64,000 bases of DNA, from positions 68,241,925 to 68,305,924 of the forward strand of contig OZ024823.1 in assembly GCA_964016985.1 (NCBI GenBank). Reading direction: 5' to 3'. The notes under the pieces were generated by a model. That model searched no databases. It had not been told where the DNA came from and worked only from the letters and a program-made list of their open reading frames with translations. Source of the stretch: Anodontia alba. Taxonomy: Eukaryota; Mollusca; Bivalvia; Lucinida; Lucinidae. Shown here one piece after another: positions 42,900 to 55,400 of the stretch (the stretch's first letter is position 1; every line of letters starts with the position of its first letter). Both the position numbers and the translations under genes were made by a program.

Positions 42900-45800
42900 A
42901 GCTTTATAGTAAATCAATAATAAATAATAAAAATAATCAGCAAAATATGTTTGTGACACTTATTGACACTCGTTTCTTGACATTTCGTTTCTTGTGACGC
43001 TTATTAGTGAGACCCGAATTTTGTGACTAGTGGTATATTCAAGTCCGCCCCGTCCTGCCATCTTCCAGTGACAACTTCCGGGAAGAAAAAGGAAGAGGAT
43101 ACAGTGAACTAATTATTTTTCCCATAGAGCTCCATAGTAATTCCACCCTTTTTGGTGCTTAAGGATTCATTTCAGGGTATGGCTGGGCTTCTAAATTTTG
43201 TTTTAATTCAAAGCCCAGGCTTAGCATAGCAAAATAAACAAGGAAAAATACCACCATCACCAGCACTTTCAGGGACTTTTTGGAGGCTGAATGTAGCAAC
43301 CCCTCAGTTGGCAGGTATCAAAAATTGAAACTTTGCAATTTCACCACTTCTTCTTTGGGCTCCAGCAAACACAGACAGAAACATTTATTTCTTTGAAACA
43401 ATCAAAAAATTACAAACAGACATTTTTTTCTTCAAATTAGAATGATGAGTTTTAATTCATCTTTATTATTAACCAATCACAGGCCCCCTTACACAAAATA
43501 ACTACCCCGGGCTTCCCTACACTTTTTTGCACCAATCAGCAGTCCTGTCACAATTGGTTCACTGTGCCCAAGAAAATATTGGTCAGAGCGATTTCTGCTG
43601 CAAGTATATATCGGTGTATGTTGCTTTTCATTGATCATATTCTCTACCGTAGAGCTCACTTCGTTCGCGACGCGCCTCATGCACTGTGCTCGTTAATCTA
43701 TCGTTGTATGTTACTTTTCCTTGATCATATTCTCTACCGTAGAGCTCACTTCGTTCGAGCGTGTCGCGCTCACTAATATGAAAATAGGCTTAGCCTAAAT
43801 GCAAGCACAGCACAGACCTGTATCTGCACTCTGAATACAATAGCAAGTAATACATATGAGCAATACATATGTCATTTGTTGTGTAAAATGAAAATTTTCA
43901 ATATATATGCCTCCAGGGCAAGTTATGTATTGACTAGTCTCGCTATGCATACACAGTCTTAATATATAACCGTAAGGTTTACTTCACACATGAATAATCA
44001 ATCTTTAATAGGGTTGGACAGCCCTTGGTCAACTGAATGATATGTTGGCTATGAATACACAAAGTCTTGTGAAAATCCATTCTCGCTATGAATACTGATA
44101 ATCCATTAAGAACCAATACACAAGCTTTTATTTAACATGTATCTATGACCACTTGAGATCTAGCCGATAATCTCATGTCTATTTGGCACATTGTTTCACT
44201 ATCCACTATTTATTGTGAAAAATATGATTGACTAGATTTTTAGCAAAACAGAAAAGTATAACACATTTATGGGACTTTAAAATAAAGCAATAACGTAAGC
44301 ATATAACATGGTTTCCAATTTGACTAAGTTACTACAAACTATATCTACTAACAAAAAAAAACAAAAAACAAACAAACAAAAACTCTCATACAATTACTCT
44401 CACTCTCACAGTCATTGGAGCGGGAGGGTGGGAAAGATTTCCTTTGAAAAAATTCACAGAAATGATGTTGACGTGAAGCGGTGATTCCAGACAATGACGC
44501 TTATATTCCAGCGTGCGCAAATGCTGACAGATTTGATTTCATTGGCCGCCAAGTTCAAAACAATTTTTCTGATTAGTCAGCAAATGCCCGGGATCTCTGA
44601 CTGACGGATTTGAAAAAGGCGCCTGGCCGTGAGGTGGCGTTCCTCTCACTGGCGGAATTGAAGAAGCGTCCTGCGCCAGTCAAACAAGAATATGTTTATT
44701 TATTAGAAAACATTATTCATAAAGGTAAAGGAATCCCTCTAAACCAGATTCATAAAAAAAAAATAATTACCAAACAATTTAAATTGTAAAATACCCAAAT
44801 CACGTTGCGCATGAGACTTCCAGTACGCACCCCAGTGGGTGGGGTGATGTAAACAAAACAATGTGAGCATGTCATTCCACGTGAAATTTAAAAACAGATT
44901 ACTATGTAATCTTACTATTCAAAAGTCCTTCACAGCATCATTAAAAAATGAATATCAGTATAATATGAAAATAGGCTTAGCCTAAATGCGAGCAAAGCAC
45001 AGACCTATATCTGCCCTCTTCAAAAGTCCTTCACAGCATCATTAAAGAATGAATATCAGTATATAAAAATAATACGAAAAAAAGGCTTAGCCTAAATGCG
45101 AGCACAGCACAGACCTATATCTGCACTCTTCAAAAGTCCTCAGCATCATTAAAGAATGAATACCAGTATATAAAAATATTATGTAAATCAATAATAAATA
45201 ATAAAAATAATCAGCAAAATATGTTCGTGACACTTATTGACACTCGTTTGTGGTCACTTCGTGACGCTTATTAGTGAGACCCATAATCAAGTTCGCTAAC
45301 TTCCGTTGACGACTTCCGGGAAGAAAAAATGGAAGAAAATTGGTCAAAACGATTACTGCTGAAAGTATGTATCATTGTATGTTTCTTTTCCTTGATCATA
45401 TTCTCTACCGTAGAGCTCACTTCGTTAGCGACGTGCTTTGCACGCTGTGCTCGCTAATATGAAAATAGGCTTAGCCTAAATGCGAGCACAGCACAGACCT
45501 GTATCTGCACTCTTCAAAAGTCCTTCACAGCATCATTAAAGAATGAATATCAGTATAATATGAAAATAGGCTTAGCCTAGATGCGAGCACAGCACAGACC
45601 TATCTGTAGTCTCTTCAAAAGTCCTTCACAGCATCAATAAAGAATGAATATCAGTATATAAAAAATATATGTAAATCAATTATAAATAATAAAAATAATC
45701 AGCAAAATATGTTTGTGACACTTATTGACACTCGTTTCTTGTCACTTCGTGACACTTATTAGTGAGACCCAAATGTTTTTAATAGCGGTATCCAGTCAGT

Positions 45801-46560
45801 TCTGCCAACTTCCGATGACAACTTCCGGGAAGAAAAAGGAAGAAAATTGGACAGAGCGATTTCTGCTGAAAGTATATATCGTTGTATGTTACTTTTCCTT
45901 GATCATATTCTCTTCCTTAGAGCTCACATCGTTCGCGACGTGCAAAGCGCGTCGCGAGCTGTGCTTGCTATAAAAAATAAATCAATAATAAATAATAAAA
46001 ATAATCAGCAAAAATATGTTCGTGACACTTATTGACATTCGTTTCTTGTCACTTCGTGACATTTATTAATGAGACCCAAATTTTGGGACTAGCGGTATAA
46101 TCAAGTCCGCCCCAGTCCTGCCAACTTGCGGTGACAACTTCCTGGAAGAAAACAGGAAAAAAATTGGTCAGAGCGATTTCTGCTGAAAGTATATATCGTT
46201 GTATGTTACTTTACCTTGGTCATATTCTCTACTGTATAGCTCACTTCGTTAGCGATGCGCTTTGCGCGTCACAAGCTGCTAATAAAAATAATCAGCAAAA
46301 TATGTTCGTGACACTTATTGACACTCGTTTCTTGTCACTTTGTGACGCTTATTAGCTGACGAGTAGTGAGACCCATAATCAAGTCCACCAACTTCCGGTG
46401 GCAACTTCCATGAAGAAAAAATGGAAGATAATTGGTCAGAGCGATTACTGCTGAAAGTATATATCGTTGTATGTTACTTTTCCTTATCATATTCTCTAAC
46501 ATAGAGCTCACTTCGTTCGCGACATGCTTTGCGCGTCGCAAGCTATGCTCACTATTATTT
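42900..46560 (+). repeat. Complex modular tandem repeat
   Basis: Three modules recur in varying order. Module A (AATAATCAGCAAAATATGTT, then GACACTTATTGACACTCG) occurs near 42930, 45210, 45690, 46000 and 46275. Module B (GCGATTTCTGCTGAAAGTAT ... TACCGTAGAGCTCACTTCGT) occurs near 43590, 43690, 45350, 45865, 46170 and 46440. Module C (GAAAATAGGCTTAGCCTAAA ... TCTTCAAAAGTCCT) occurs near 43780, 44970, 45085, 45465 and 45565. Small reading frames in module B repeat the same peptide and are by-products. The function is unknown. Confidence 0.85.
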
Positions 46561-47685
46561 TTTCTTTGTAAACATGAAAATGCATTGAACTCTATGGGAC
46601 TTTTGACGCTATGGAGTCACTTTTGATCCCTGACTGTAGATGTGCATGCGTTCCAAAGAATAACAAAAACGTAAAAAAAAAAAACAGCATATAAATGTAA
46701 AATATGAACATCTGGAACGCAGAACTCTCATGTACTAAAGGACAAGGATTATCAGTATTTAGGCAATAGTTAACCTCTTTATAACAATGAACCTCTAAAT
46801 CTTATTAAGGAACACTTTCACATCAGGGGGTCCTTGGGACCCTTATTTTTAAGCCCTGAGGGAAAACCCTGCACTTGCTTATGTAGAACTATTAAAATGT
46901 TAAGAAAAAAAAGGCAGTGGCTATTCGTATGAATAGCCTATATTGGCTAATCATATCACCCCGTACGATTAGCCTATATTGGCTAAAGGTACGGCCCCGT
47001 ATGATTAGCCTATATAGCCTGTATTGGCTAATGGTACGGCTATTTTAGTTTGGTACCAATGAATATATTAAAATATATTTTGCGAATATTAAATGTGTAT
47101 TGGGCAGTATGGAACAGAATTATATTATCTCATCTATATATATAAAATACATGGCAACAAAAAATGATTTAATTGCTTATTTTCAGTTGTCAGTTTGTTT
47201 AGGATTATTGGTAAGTTAATGAAATTAATTGCTTCAATTGTTGTTTTCGGCTCGACTGATGCTTTAGCTTCAAAGTTCAGACGTTTAAGTGGCCGATAAT
47301 GCTAATTAAGTTGTGAAAAACACTTTGAAAACGGCCTTCAGATGAGTCGCTGTATCTAGATCAATATACAGAATGGACGGTATACTTAAAAGGTTGTGTC
47401 AAAATACTTAAGTATACATAATTAAAATAATTATTTCTGTTCCCTTAAAAACAGTGTAAGCTACATGTACAGGCAAGAGGTCATTTCTCCCAAAAATGGA
47501 TGTGTCATTGAGTGTGGGAGAAAAATTTTCAAGTTATAGTGCTTTGGAGAGCAAAATTGAACAATATCAGCATTCTAGCTGCATTCAATTTTATAAGCAC
47601 AGTTCACGCACAATTGCGGCTGCTAAAAGCAGATGCCCTAAAACAGGCCTTCAATGATGCTCTTAAATAACGTTTAACTGTATCC

Positions 47686-47734
47686 ATGGCGGGAAGACCT
47701 TCAAAACTGAATGCACAGGGAAACGTAATCCAAG
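47686..47734 (+). other. Candidate first coding exon (weak)
   Basis: ATG in a good start context (TCCATGG) begins MAGRPSKLNAQGNVIQ and runs into CAAG|GTAAAG, a plausible splice donor in phase 1. GRP in a basic setting is AT-hook-like, but one motif proves little. It lies inside the 46.9-51.2 kb element, which argues against a host exon unless that element is a composite. I do not recognise the protein. Confidence 0.25.
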
Positions 47735-48420
47735 GTAAAGAATTTTTTTTGTCAAATTGTTAATTCTTCAATTTCCTGAACTTACATAAAAATTAAGCTA
47801 CTTGCATTTCTTTCAACATTTTCTTCCTATAAAATGTTTTTTAGAAAGCATTCAAAATATGACCCGGCAGATGAGGTTATAGAACTTATCACATATGCGT
47901 CCGGTGAAGAATCAATCTAGCCTGCGCATACCTGCATTCTTAAAATTGTTGAGTGAGAAAAATAGTCATTGGTGGTTTGGGGACCGAGTCGAGGAAATTT
48001 CAGGCTTATTTTCATATTTTTACATCCCATTCCCAGAATAGCCTCACATTAGACTTATTAATGAAATTTTCTTGTCTCAATCTCAAAACCATGAAAGATT
48101 CCATTTATACAGACAAGTTCCAACTATGAATTTGACAAGCATTACGAAAACATAACTATTCAAATATATTGAAAAAAAAAAAAAAAAAAAAAAATCACAA
48201 GATTGCAAAGTAGCCGTATGGCTAGTCAATCACATATAGGAATAGCTAGTCTTTTAAGGTCGTATGATCAGCCAATTTTTCTTACCACCAAATACACATT
48301 TCATATTTGCAAAATATATTTTTATGTATTCATTATCACATTCTTGTTACCAAACTAAAATAGCTGTATAATTAGCCAATTTAGGCTATATAGGCTAATT
48401 GTATGGGACCTAGACTAGCT

Positions 48421-48534
48421 CCTAGACCTTGATGTCATGTTTTATCACTCGATACTATAAGCTGATTCAAATTTATGTCTAACATCTTGTATAGCCAGTC
48501 TCTAATAGTTGGTCTCTGACATCAAGGTCTAGTA
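48421..48534. repeat. Stem-loop CCTAGACCTTGATGTCA / TGACATCAAGGTCTAG
   Basis: A ~17-bp near-perfect stem with a ~80-nt loop, next to the inner inverted pair. Confidence 0.75.
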
Positions 48535-48849
48535 AAATACGAATTTTACCTCGCAGGATTCTGCTTGGTAAATGATTAATTACATCTATTGAGAACCACC
48601 ACACTCGAAGTGTTTATTGCTTTACTGACCACATACTGATCACTTAATACTGATAAGAGAAAGCTGGAAAAGCTAAATTTTGGTGTGTTTTGATGATGAA
48701 ACAAAGTACACATTCTTTTTAAAGGCTGAGAAGATGAAGTTTGCTATTGTAAAATCAAGGTGTAATTGGGAAGCTTTTTGAAAGGATGTGATGTTTATTT
48801 TGTTCTCCCAATGGTAGGAAGAAACCTGACATTTGAAATTTTACTTTTG

Positions 48850-49258
48850 GTAGATATGGTATCTAGCTGCTCTTTCGAACTGTCTCAGAAAACAGTACCC
48901 ACATTATTTATCCTAAATTATTACCTCATATGTCTTCTGATCTTAAAGCTAAAGAAAAAGTTGTTTTTTTTTTTTATAATTAATGCCTATCTCCATCAAA
49001 ATATATATGGTATGTAGTTCCTATTTCGAACTGTCTCAGAAAACAGTACCCATATTTATCCTAAATTATCGCCTCATATGTCTTCTTATCTTAGAGCTGT
49101 AGAAAAAGTCGTTCTTTTGTTATTTAATGCATTTCTCCATCAAAATATATATGGTATGTAGTTACTCTTTCGAACTGTCTCAGAAAACAGTACCCACAAC
49201 ATATATCCTAAATTATTACATCATATGTCTTCTTATCTTAAAGCTATAGAAACAAAAT

Positions 49259-49289
<31 letters not shown>

Positions 49290-50590
49290 GTTTAATTTAA
49301 TGCATTTCTCCATCAAAATATATATAGTATGTAGTTACTCTTTCGAACTGTCTCAGAAAACAGTTCCCACAACTTTTATCCAAAATTATTACCTCATATG
49401 TCTTCTTATCTTAACGCTATAGATTTTTTCGTTTAATTTAAAGCATTTCTCCATCAAAATATATATGGTATGTAGTTACTCTTTCAAACTGTCTCAGAAA
49501 ACAGTATCTTCAACATTTATCTTAAATTATTACCTCATATATCTTCTTATCTTAAAACTGACAACTGCCCTTCTTGAATCAGCGGAAGGGAGAGAATGAC
49601 CGTAGAAAATATTTCATGATCAATCTCCACGAAAGAATGTTGCCGACCTCGGCGGGGGTTGAACCCGCGACCTCCTGGTCTCCAGTCGGACGGCGCAGTT
49701 GGATGCGCCGTCCGACTGGAGACCAGGAGGTCGCGGGTTCAACCCCCGCCGAGGTCGGCAACATTCTTTCGTGGAGATTGATCATGAAATATTTTCTACG
49801 GTCATTCTCTCCCTTCCGCTGATTCAAGAAGGGCAGTTGTCAGTTTCTTGCGAAAGAATGTGCACAATACTGGTTAACCGCTTAGAGGACTAAGCCTGCC
49901 CAGTAAATGTGTGGCTAGGTAAACTGACCGCGCTCGACATGACCCCATTGGGTTGACTGGGCCGTAAAACCTCAACACAAAATAAAGCTATAGAATAATT
50001 TGCTTTTTTTTGTTTGTTTATTTTAATGCATTTTTGCATCAAAATATATATGGTATGTAGTTACTCTTTCGAACTGTATCAGAAAACAGTACCCACAATT
50101 TTTATCCTAAATTATTACCTCATATGTCTTCTTATCTTAAAGCTGTAGAATTTTTTTTGTTTAATTTAATACATTTCTCCATTAAAATATATATGATATG
50201 TAGTTACTCTTTCGAACTGTCTCAGAAAACAGTACCCACAACTTTTTTCTTAAATTATTACCTCATATGTCCTCTTATCTTAAAGCTATAGAATTTTTTT
50301 TATTTTTTTTTTTTTCGTTTAATTTAATGCATTTCTCTATCAAAATATATTACTCTTTCGAACTGTCTCAGAAAACAGTACCCACAACATTTATCCTAAA
50401 TTATCACCTCATATGTCTTATTATCTTGGAGCTATAGAAAAAAGTCTTTTTTTATTTAATGCATCTCTCCATCAAAATATATATGGAATGTAGATACTCT
50501 TTCGAACTGTCTCAGAACACAGTATCTACAACATTTATCCTAAATTATTACCTCATATATATATATCTTAGAGCTATAGAAAAAGCTTAT
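48850..50590 (+). repeat. Tandem array with ~145-bp units (ACTGTCTCAGAAAACAGT)
   Basis: About ten units share TTTCGAACTGTCTCAGAAAA, TTATCCTAAATTATTACC and ATATATATGGTATGTAG. Anchor spacing is mostly 142-175 bp; the variation comes from T-runs of changing length between units. The array is split by the SINE hairpin at 49555-49985. Confidence 0.88.
49555..49985 (+). mobile_element. tRNA-derived SINE with a perfect snap-back head
   Basis: On plus, a tRNA-like head (A box GGCGCAGTTGGA 49692-49703; B box GGTTCAACCCC 49736-49746) is followed by a SINE body reaching GTAAAACCTCAACAC near 49975. The acceptor 5' half of the tRNA is missing. In its place, 49555-49697 is an exact reverse complement of 49704-49846, a 143-bp stem with a 6-nt loop (GTTGGA) that is the tRNA D-loop. 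The body resembles bivalve tRNA-SINEs of the Meta-domain kind (inference). It is inserted in the ~145-bp array. The 82-codon frames found on both strands are simply the two arms. Confidence 0.85.
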
Positions 50591-51218
50591 CCAGACATCA
50601 AAGCAAAATAAATATACAATGTTCCATAAATTATGTTGATACAACAGTTTTTAATAAGAAATACTTATTAAATATAATTCTTTTTTCTTCTGTTATATCT
50701 AAAATTTACTAATACACAAAACAAAAACTGATAATACATGCAGTACACAGACAGGCTTCTGAACAATGTTTATGTTATCCCTTGAACTCTAATGGTCAGC
50801 TTCTTATATATAAACAATTTATTGGAGAGGGAATGATTTTAACAAGATGGTGAATTAGATAAGGAACATTAGAAAGGCAATAAATGTCAATCACTTCTAA
50901 GAGTACATTTCGCATTTTACTAGTCGGATATCTCCATGATTAGTTGCTGCTATCAAAGAGGTGAGGCAAGCAGTAAGTAGTAGATGGCCCTTAGTTCATT
51001 AAGTAAATTAATAATTATAATTGATTGATGAAAATAATATTGATATCCGACTAGTAGCTAGTCTATATGGGACCATACGTTTAGCTAGTATAGGCTAATC
51101 ATACGGGCCGTACGATAAGCCAATATAGGCTTTTCGTATGGGGCAGTACAAATAGCCACTGCCAAAAAAAAAGCAAAACCTTCTTTCATACTTACATTTT
51201 GTGTTCATTTCTTATCAG

Positions 51219-51324
51219 AACTGTTACAGACTGACATTATGACTGAGGGTTTGAGAAGAAGAAAAACACAGGTGGTGGAAAAGGATGTGGAAGAAACAGA
51301 TGAAAATCCTCAGGGAGTTGTCAG
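51219..51324 (+). other. Candidate internal coding exon (weak)
   Basis: TTTCTTATCAG precedes it as a splice acceptor and GTCAG|GTGAAG ends it as a donor. In the phase that continues the 47686-47734 segment it reads ELLQTDIMTEGLRRRK, then an acidic stretch. Composition (purine-rich, few Ts) differs sharply from the AT-rich surroundings. Without splicing the frame ends at a TGA two bases past the donor; another frame reads through to about 51376. No family was recognised and no further exon was found downstream. Confidence 0.35.
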
Positions 51325-52083
51325 GTGAAGATCCAGATACCATTAACAGTGTCCAGGAGCGGAAGTGAATGGACAGTGCGATTGTACATCACTTGCGATG
51401 TTGTACAGTGGATGCACAGTCACTTGCGGTATTGGCTATTGTTAACACGGTCAGATATTGTGTCACTGATTTATGGCAATCAGGAAGTTACAACAGTCAG
51501 TGGTCTTGCTGGAAAGTTAGATGTTTTTTATCATGTTATAGTCGCAGTAAAATGCTTTTTTATGAGCAGTATTAGAAAAGCTGGAGATTTGATCGCTTGT
51601 TTATCGATACGCAGTGATTTACAAATATGTAAACATGCATAAAACGTGTAAAGTAGCAATTCTGTTGTTCAGAATTGTATTCTTCGGACATTTACTGTGT
51701 TCAAGAAGGCATAAAAGCATCTTTTAATATTTAACTATGAGGGAGCAAACCATGAAAGTATTATTACACCTGTTTGGAAATGGAATTGTACACACTTTTT
51801 TTGGCAAGTTTGTGGAATGACAACTGCGACTGTGTTGAACGGTCACTTGTACAACAGAATTCTGAAAAATTATTGTGGTGTTTTGCTTCTAGGCATGCAT
51901 TTCCCCTCAGTACACTATTAAACTCATTATTTGTAGAAAAGATGTCATACTCATATATGCTGGAACGTGCCTATCATGTGTCTATCCACACAGAGTGATG
52001 TCGAACTCAAACTTATATATAATGCTTGATTTCAAATGGTCTCTTGCCTGAAAAGAGGATAAACTATGGTATTTCAACAAATG
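51325..52083. other. No gene supported
   Basis: Less AT-rich than the surroundings. A 105-codon frame (51325-51642) has no recognisable motif. It could be intron or 3' UTR of the candidate gene. Confidence 0.4.
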
Positions 52084-52640
52084 GCTGGGACCATGGTTAC
52101 AAATAACTGGCAAAGCTGTCCCCACTAGGCCCAGTGGTGGGCGGGCTGGGGTCATGGTTACAAATGACTGGCAAAGCTGTCTCCGCTAGGCCCAGTGGTG
52201 AGAGGGTTGGGACCATGGTTACAAATGACTGGCAAAGCTGTCCCCACTAGGCCCAGTGGTGGGAGGGCTGCTGCCATGGTTACAAATGACTGGCAAAGCT
52301 GTCACCACTAGGCCCAGTGGTGAGAGGGCTGGGACCATGGTTACAAATGACTGGCAAAGCTGTCCCCACTAGGCCTAGTGGTGACAGGCTGGGACCATAG
52401 TTACAAAAGAGTGGAAACATTGTCTCCATTAGGCCCAGTGGTTGGGAGGGCTGAAGCCATGGTTATAAATGACTGGAAAAGTTGTCCTCAGTGGTGGAAG
52501 GGCTGGGGTCATGACTTAAAAAGTTGTCCCTACTAGTCCCAGTGGTGAGAGGGCTGGGGCCATGGTTACAAATGACTGGAAAAGTTGTCCCCACAAGGCC
52601 CAGTGGTTGGAGGGCTTGGGCCTTGGTTTCAAATGACTGG
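52084..52640 (+). repeat. ~62-bp minisatellite (CCATGGTTACAAATGACTGG)
   Basis: About nine units with anchors at 52092, 52154, 52213, 52275, 52336 and so on, the last ones diverged and shortened. Confidence 0.93.
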
Positions 52641-53040
52641 ATCTCTCTGAGATGGGTTTCTAGCTACATAAGACAGGAAACAATGGGTTTTCATACCAGG
52701 TGCTAGTTTTGATTCGGCAGTTTTCAAAGTGGGAATCTCACAATGTATTTCACACTTGCCCCTTTCATATTCCTGATATACATGAAGTCTTATTATCTAT
52801 TGGTTGCTATGGTGCTATGCAAGTAATATTCTCTGCTGTCTTAAGAATATCTATTTATTATATCATATTCCAGCTGGTTTGCAGTCAACTTGACATTGGT
52901 GTTAGAATGGATGAATCACTACAAAGCAAAATTATCTAAGCTGAACATCACATCCCTTATAGCAAAGCCAGCTTTTAACATTAATCAGGGTCAGAATTGA
53001 CACATAAATGTCATTTTCGAATGGAACCTGTATATGTTTA

Positions 53041-53449
53041 TTATGCCCCCAACTTTGAAAAAGTTGGGGGGCATATTGCTTCTGGCTTGTCCATTCTTCG
53101 TTCGTTCTTCATGCTTTCTTGTGCATAGCATAACTTTAGAACCATATATGCTAATGTTTTGAAATTTCATATATGGATTCCTCATGAAAAAAATAAGTGA
53201 CCCGTGTTTTTTTTTCTTATCCGAATTATCTCCCATTTTAGAGTTATTTCCCTTTTAATAAAATAACATTGAAATCTCGTTAGCAAGATATCTCAAAAAG
53301 TATTTGAGCTAGAGTCTTAATATTTGGTATACTGATTGGGACTGAGGAGGAGATCACCAGATTAAATGTTCAACCAATTTAATGAAATTTTATGGGAGCT
53401 ATGGCCCTTTTTAATTTTTGGCCATTTAATGTAATTGCTTTATTATCCC
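53041..53449 (+). repeat. Hairpin-led repeat with one ~316-bp unit
   Basis: It opens with the hairpin GCCCCCAACTT / AAGTTGGGGGGC (about 53045-53073), then GCATAGCATAACTTTAGAA and one unit of the family that forms the array at 57341-59240. Confidence 0.85.
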
Positions 53450-55400
53450 CTGACCGATAGGTTTGGGGATATATAGCGATCAGCATCGCGTCCATCCGTC
53501 CGCCCGTCCGTCCCTAGATGCATCCTTGTGCGCTCCATAACTTTGATAACTTCGATACCCTTAGACATATTTTGATAATATATGGTAGGAACATAGAGGA
53601 GGACCAGTAGGCCTGTCGCGTACAAGAGAGACAACTCTCACTGTCTTCGTTATGTAGTTATCTCCCGTGAAGCCGAAATCTTGTGCAGGCCATAACTCCC
53701 ATACTGTTTGAGATAATTTGATAATATTTGGTAGGGATGAAGAGGAGGACCAGTAGGTGTGTCAGATGCAAGAGAGACAACTCTCACTTTATTTGTTTTG
53801 TAGTTATCTCCCCTGAAGCAGAAATTGTAGCCTCATCCTTGTGCGCTCCATAACTTTGATACCCTTAGACATACTTAATATTTAGTAGGAATGTAGAGGA
53901 GGACCCGTAGGCATGTCGTGTGCAAGAGAGACAACTCTCACTGTCTTCGTTATATAGTTATCTCCCCTGAAGCCGAAATCCTGTGCAGGCCACAACTCCC
54001 ATACTGTTTGAGATAATTTGATAATATTTAGTAGGGATGAAGACGAGGACCAGTAGGCATGTCACATGCAAGAGAGACAACTCTCACTTTATTGGTTGTG
54101 TAGTTATCTCCCCTGAAGCCAAAATCTTGTGCAGGCCATAACTTTGATATCCTTAGACATATTTTGATAATGTTTGGTAGAAATGAAGAGGAGGACCAGT
54201 AGGTGTGCCGCTTGCAAGAGAGAGAACTCTGTCTTTGTTGTATAGTTATCTCCCCAGAAGCCGAAATCTTGTGCAGGCCATAATTCCAATACTGTTTGTG
54301 ATAATTTGATAATATTTGGTAGGGATGAAGAAGAGGACCAGTAGGCATGTCGCGTGCAAGAGAGACAACTCTCACTTTCTTCTTTATGTAGTTGTCTCCC
54401 CTGAAGCTGAAATCTTGGGCAGGCCATAACTCCCATACTGTTTGAGATAATATAATAATATTTGGTAGAGATGAAGAGGAGGACCAGTAGGCATGTCACA
54501 TGCAAGAGAGACAACTCTCACTTTCTTCTTCGTTATGTAGTTATCTCCCCTGAAGCCAAAATCTTGTGCACTCCATAACTTTGATACGCTAAGACATATT
54601 TTGATAATGTTTTGTAGAAATGAAGAGGAGGACCAGTAAGCATGTCACATGCAAGAGAGACAGCTCTCACTTTCCTTATTATGTAGTTACCTCTCCTGAA
54701 TCCAAAATCTTGTGCGCTCCATAACTTTGATACTCTTCGACATATTTTGATAATGTTTGGTAGAAATGAAGAGGTGGACCAGTAGGCATGTCTTTTGCAA
54801 GAGAGACAACTCACTTTCTTCATTATATAGTTATCTCCCCTGAAGCCGAAATCTTATGCAAGCCATAGCTCCTATACTTTTTGAGATGATAATATTTGGT
54901 AGAGATGAAGAGGAGGACCAGTAGGTGTGTCACATGCAAGAGAGACAACTCTCACTTTCTTTTTCATTATGTAATTATCTCCCTGAAGCCAAAATCTTGT
55001 GTGTTCCATAACTTTGATACCCTTAGACATATTTTGATAATATTTGGTAGAGGCATTGGTATCAAACAGTAGGTGTGTGACATGCAAGAGAGACAGCCTC
55101 TGCTGTGGTTGTTTTCTAGTTGCCTCCCCTGAATGAATTTCTAAGCTAAATCCTTGAGTATGTGGTTTGAAATATTTTGATAATATTTGGTAGAGGCATA
55201 GATAAGGACCAGTAGGCATGTCATGTTGAAGAGTACTCTCACTTTCTCCATTATGTACTTATCTCCCCTGATGTCGAAATCTTGTGCAGGTCATAACTCC
55301 CATACTTTTTGAGATAACTTGATAATTTTTGGTAGGGACATATATCAGGTCAAGAAGGTGTGTAACATGCAAGAAGGACAACTTTTACTCTGTTGATTTT
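53450..55400 (+). repeat. ~146-bp tandem array (GCAAGAGAGACAACTCTCAC)
   Basis: It starts with CGTCCATCCGTCCGCCCGTCC (about 53490) and continues with about twelve units. CAAGAGAGAC anchors at 53623, 53769, 53923, 54069, 54214, 54357 and 54503 give spacings of 143-154 bp. Each unit has CTGAAGCCGAAATCTTGTGC and TTTGGTAG. The minus-strand frames of 80-136 codons are by-products that repeat the same peptide. Confidence 0.93.

Larger units (their letters stand above)
46913..51163. mobile_element. Probable 4.25-kb inverted-repeat element
   Basis: It starts GGCAGTGGCTATT and ends AATAGCCACTGCC; runs of 8 and 9 As flank it and may be an 8-bp target duplication. Subterminal repeats of the type GTATGATTAGCCTATATTGG fill about 150 bp at each end. 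An internal inverted pair (about 47005-47112 and 48280-48411, sharing CTATTTTAGTTTGGTA) adds more symmetry. No transposase is visible, so it would be non-autonomous or a composite of several insertions. Confidence 0.6.

Noticed and set aside
49690..49760. Functional tRNA gene on the plus strand
   Set aside because: A and B boxes are present, but the acceptor 5' strand is missing, the anticodon stem has mismatches, and the segment is the head of a SINE joined to its own inverted copy.
49574..49827. Two 82-codon genes on opposite strands
   Set aside because: They are the same peptide read from the two arms of a perfect hairpin.
52084..52640. CRISPR-like array
   Set aside because: The whole ~62-bp unit repeats, with no unique spacers, and the DNA is from an animal genome.
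53443..55219. Several minus-strand proteins of 60-136 residues
   Set aside because: They repeat the same peptide with the period of the tandem array and have no start or family signal of their own.
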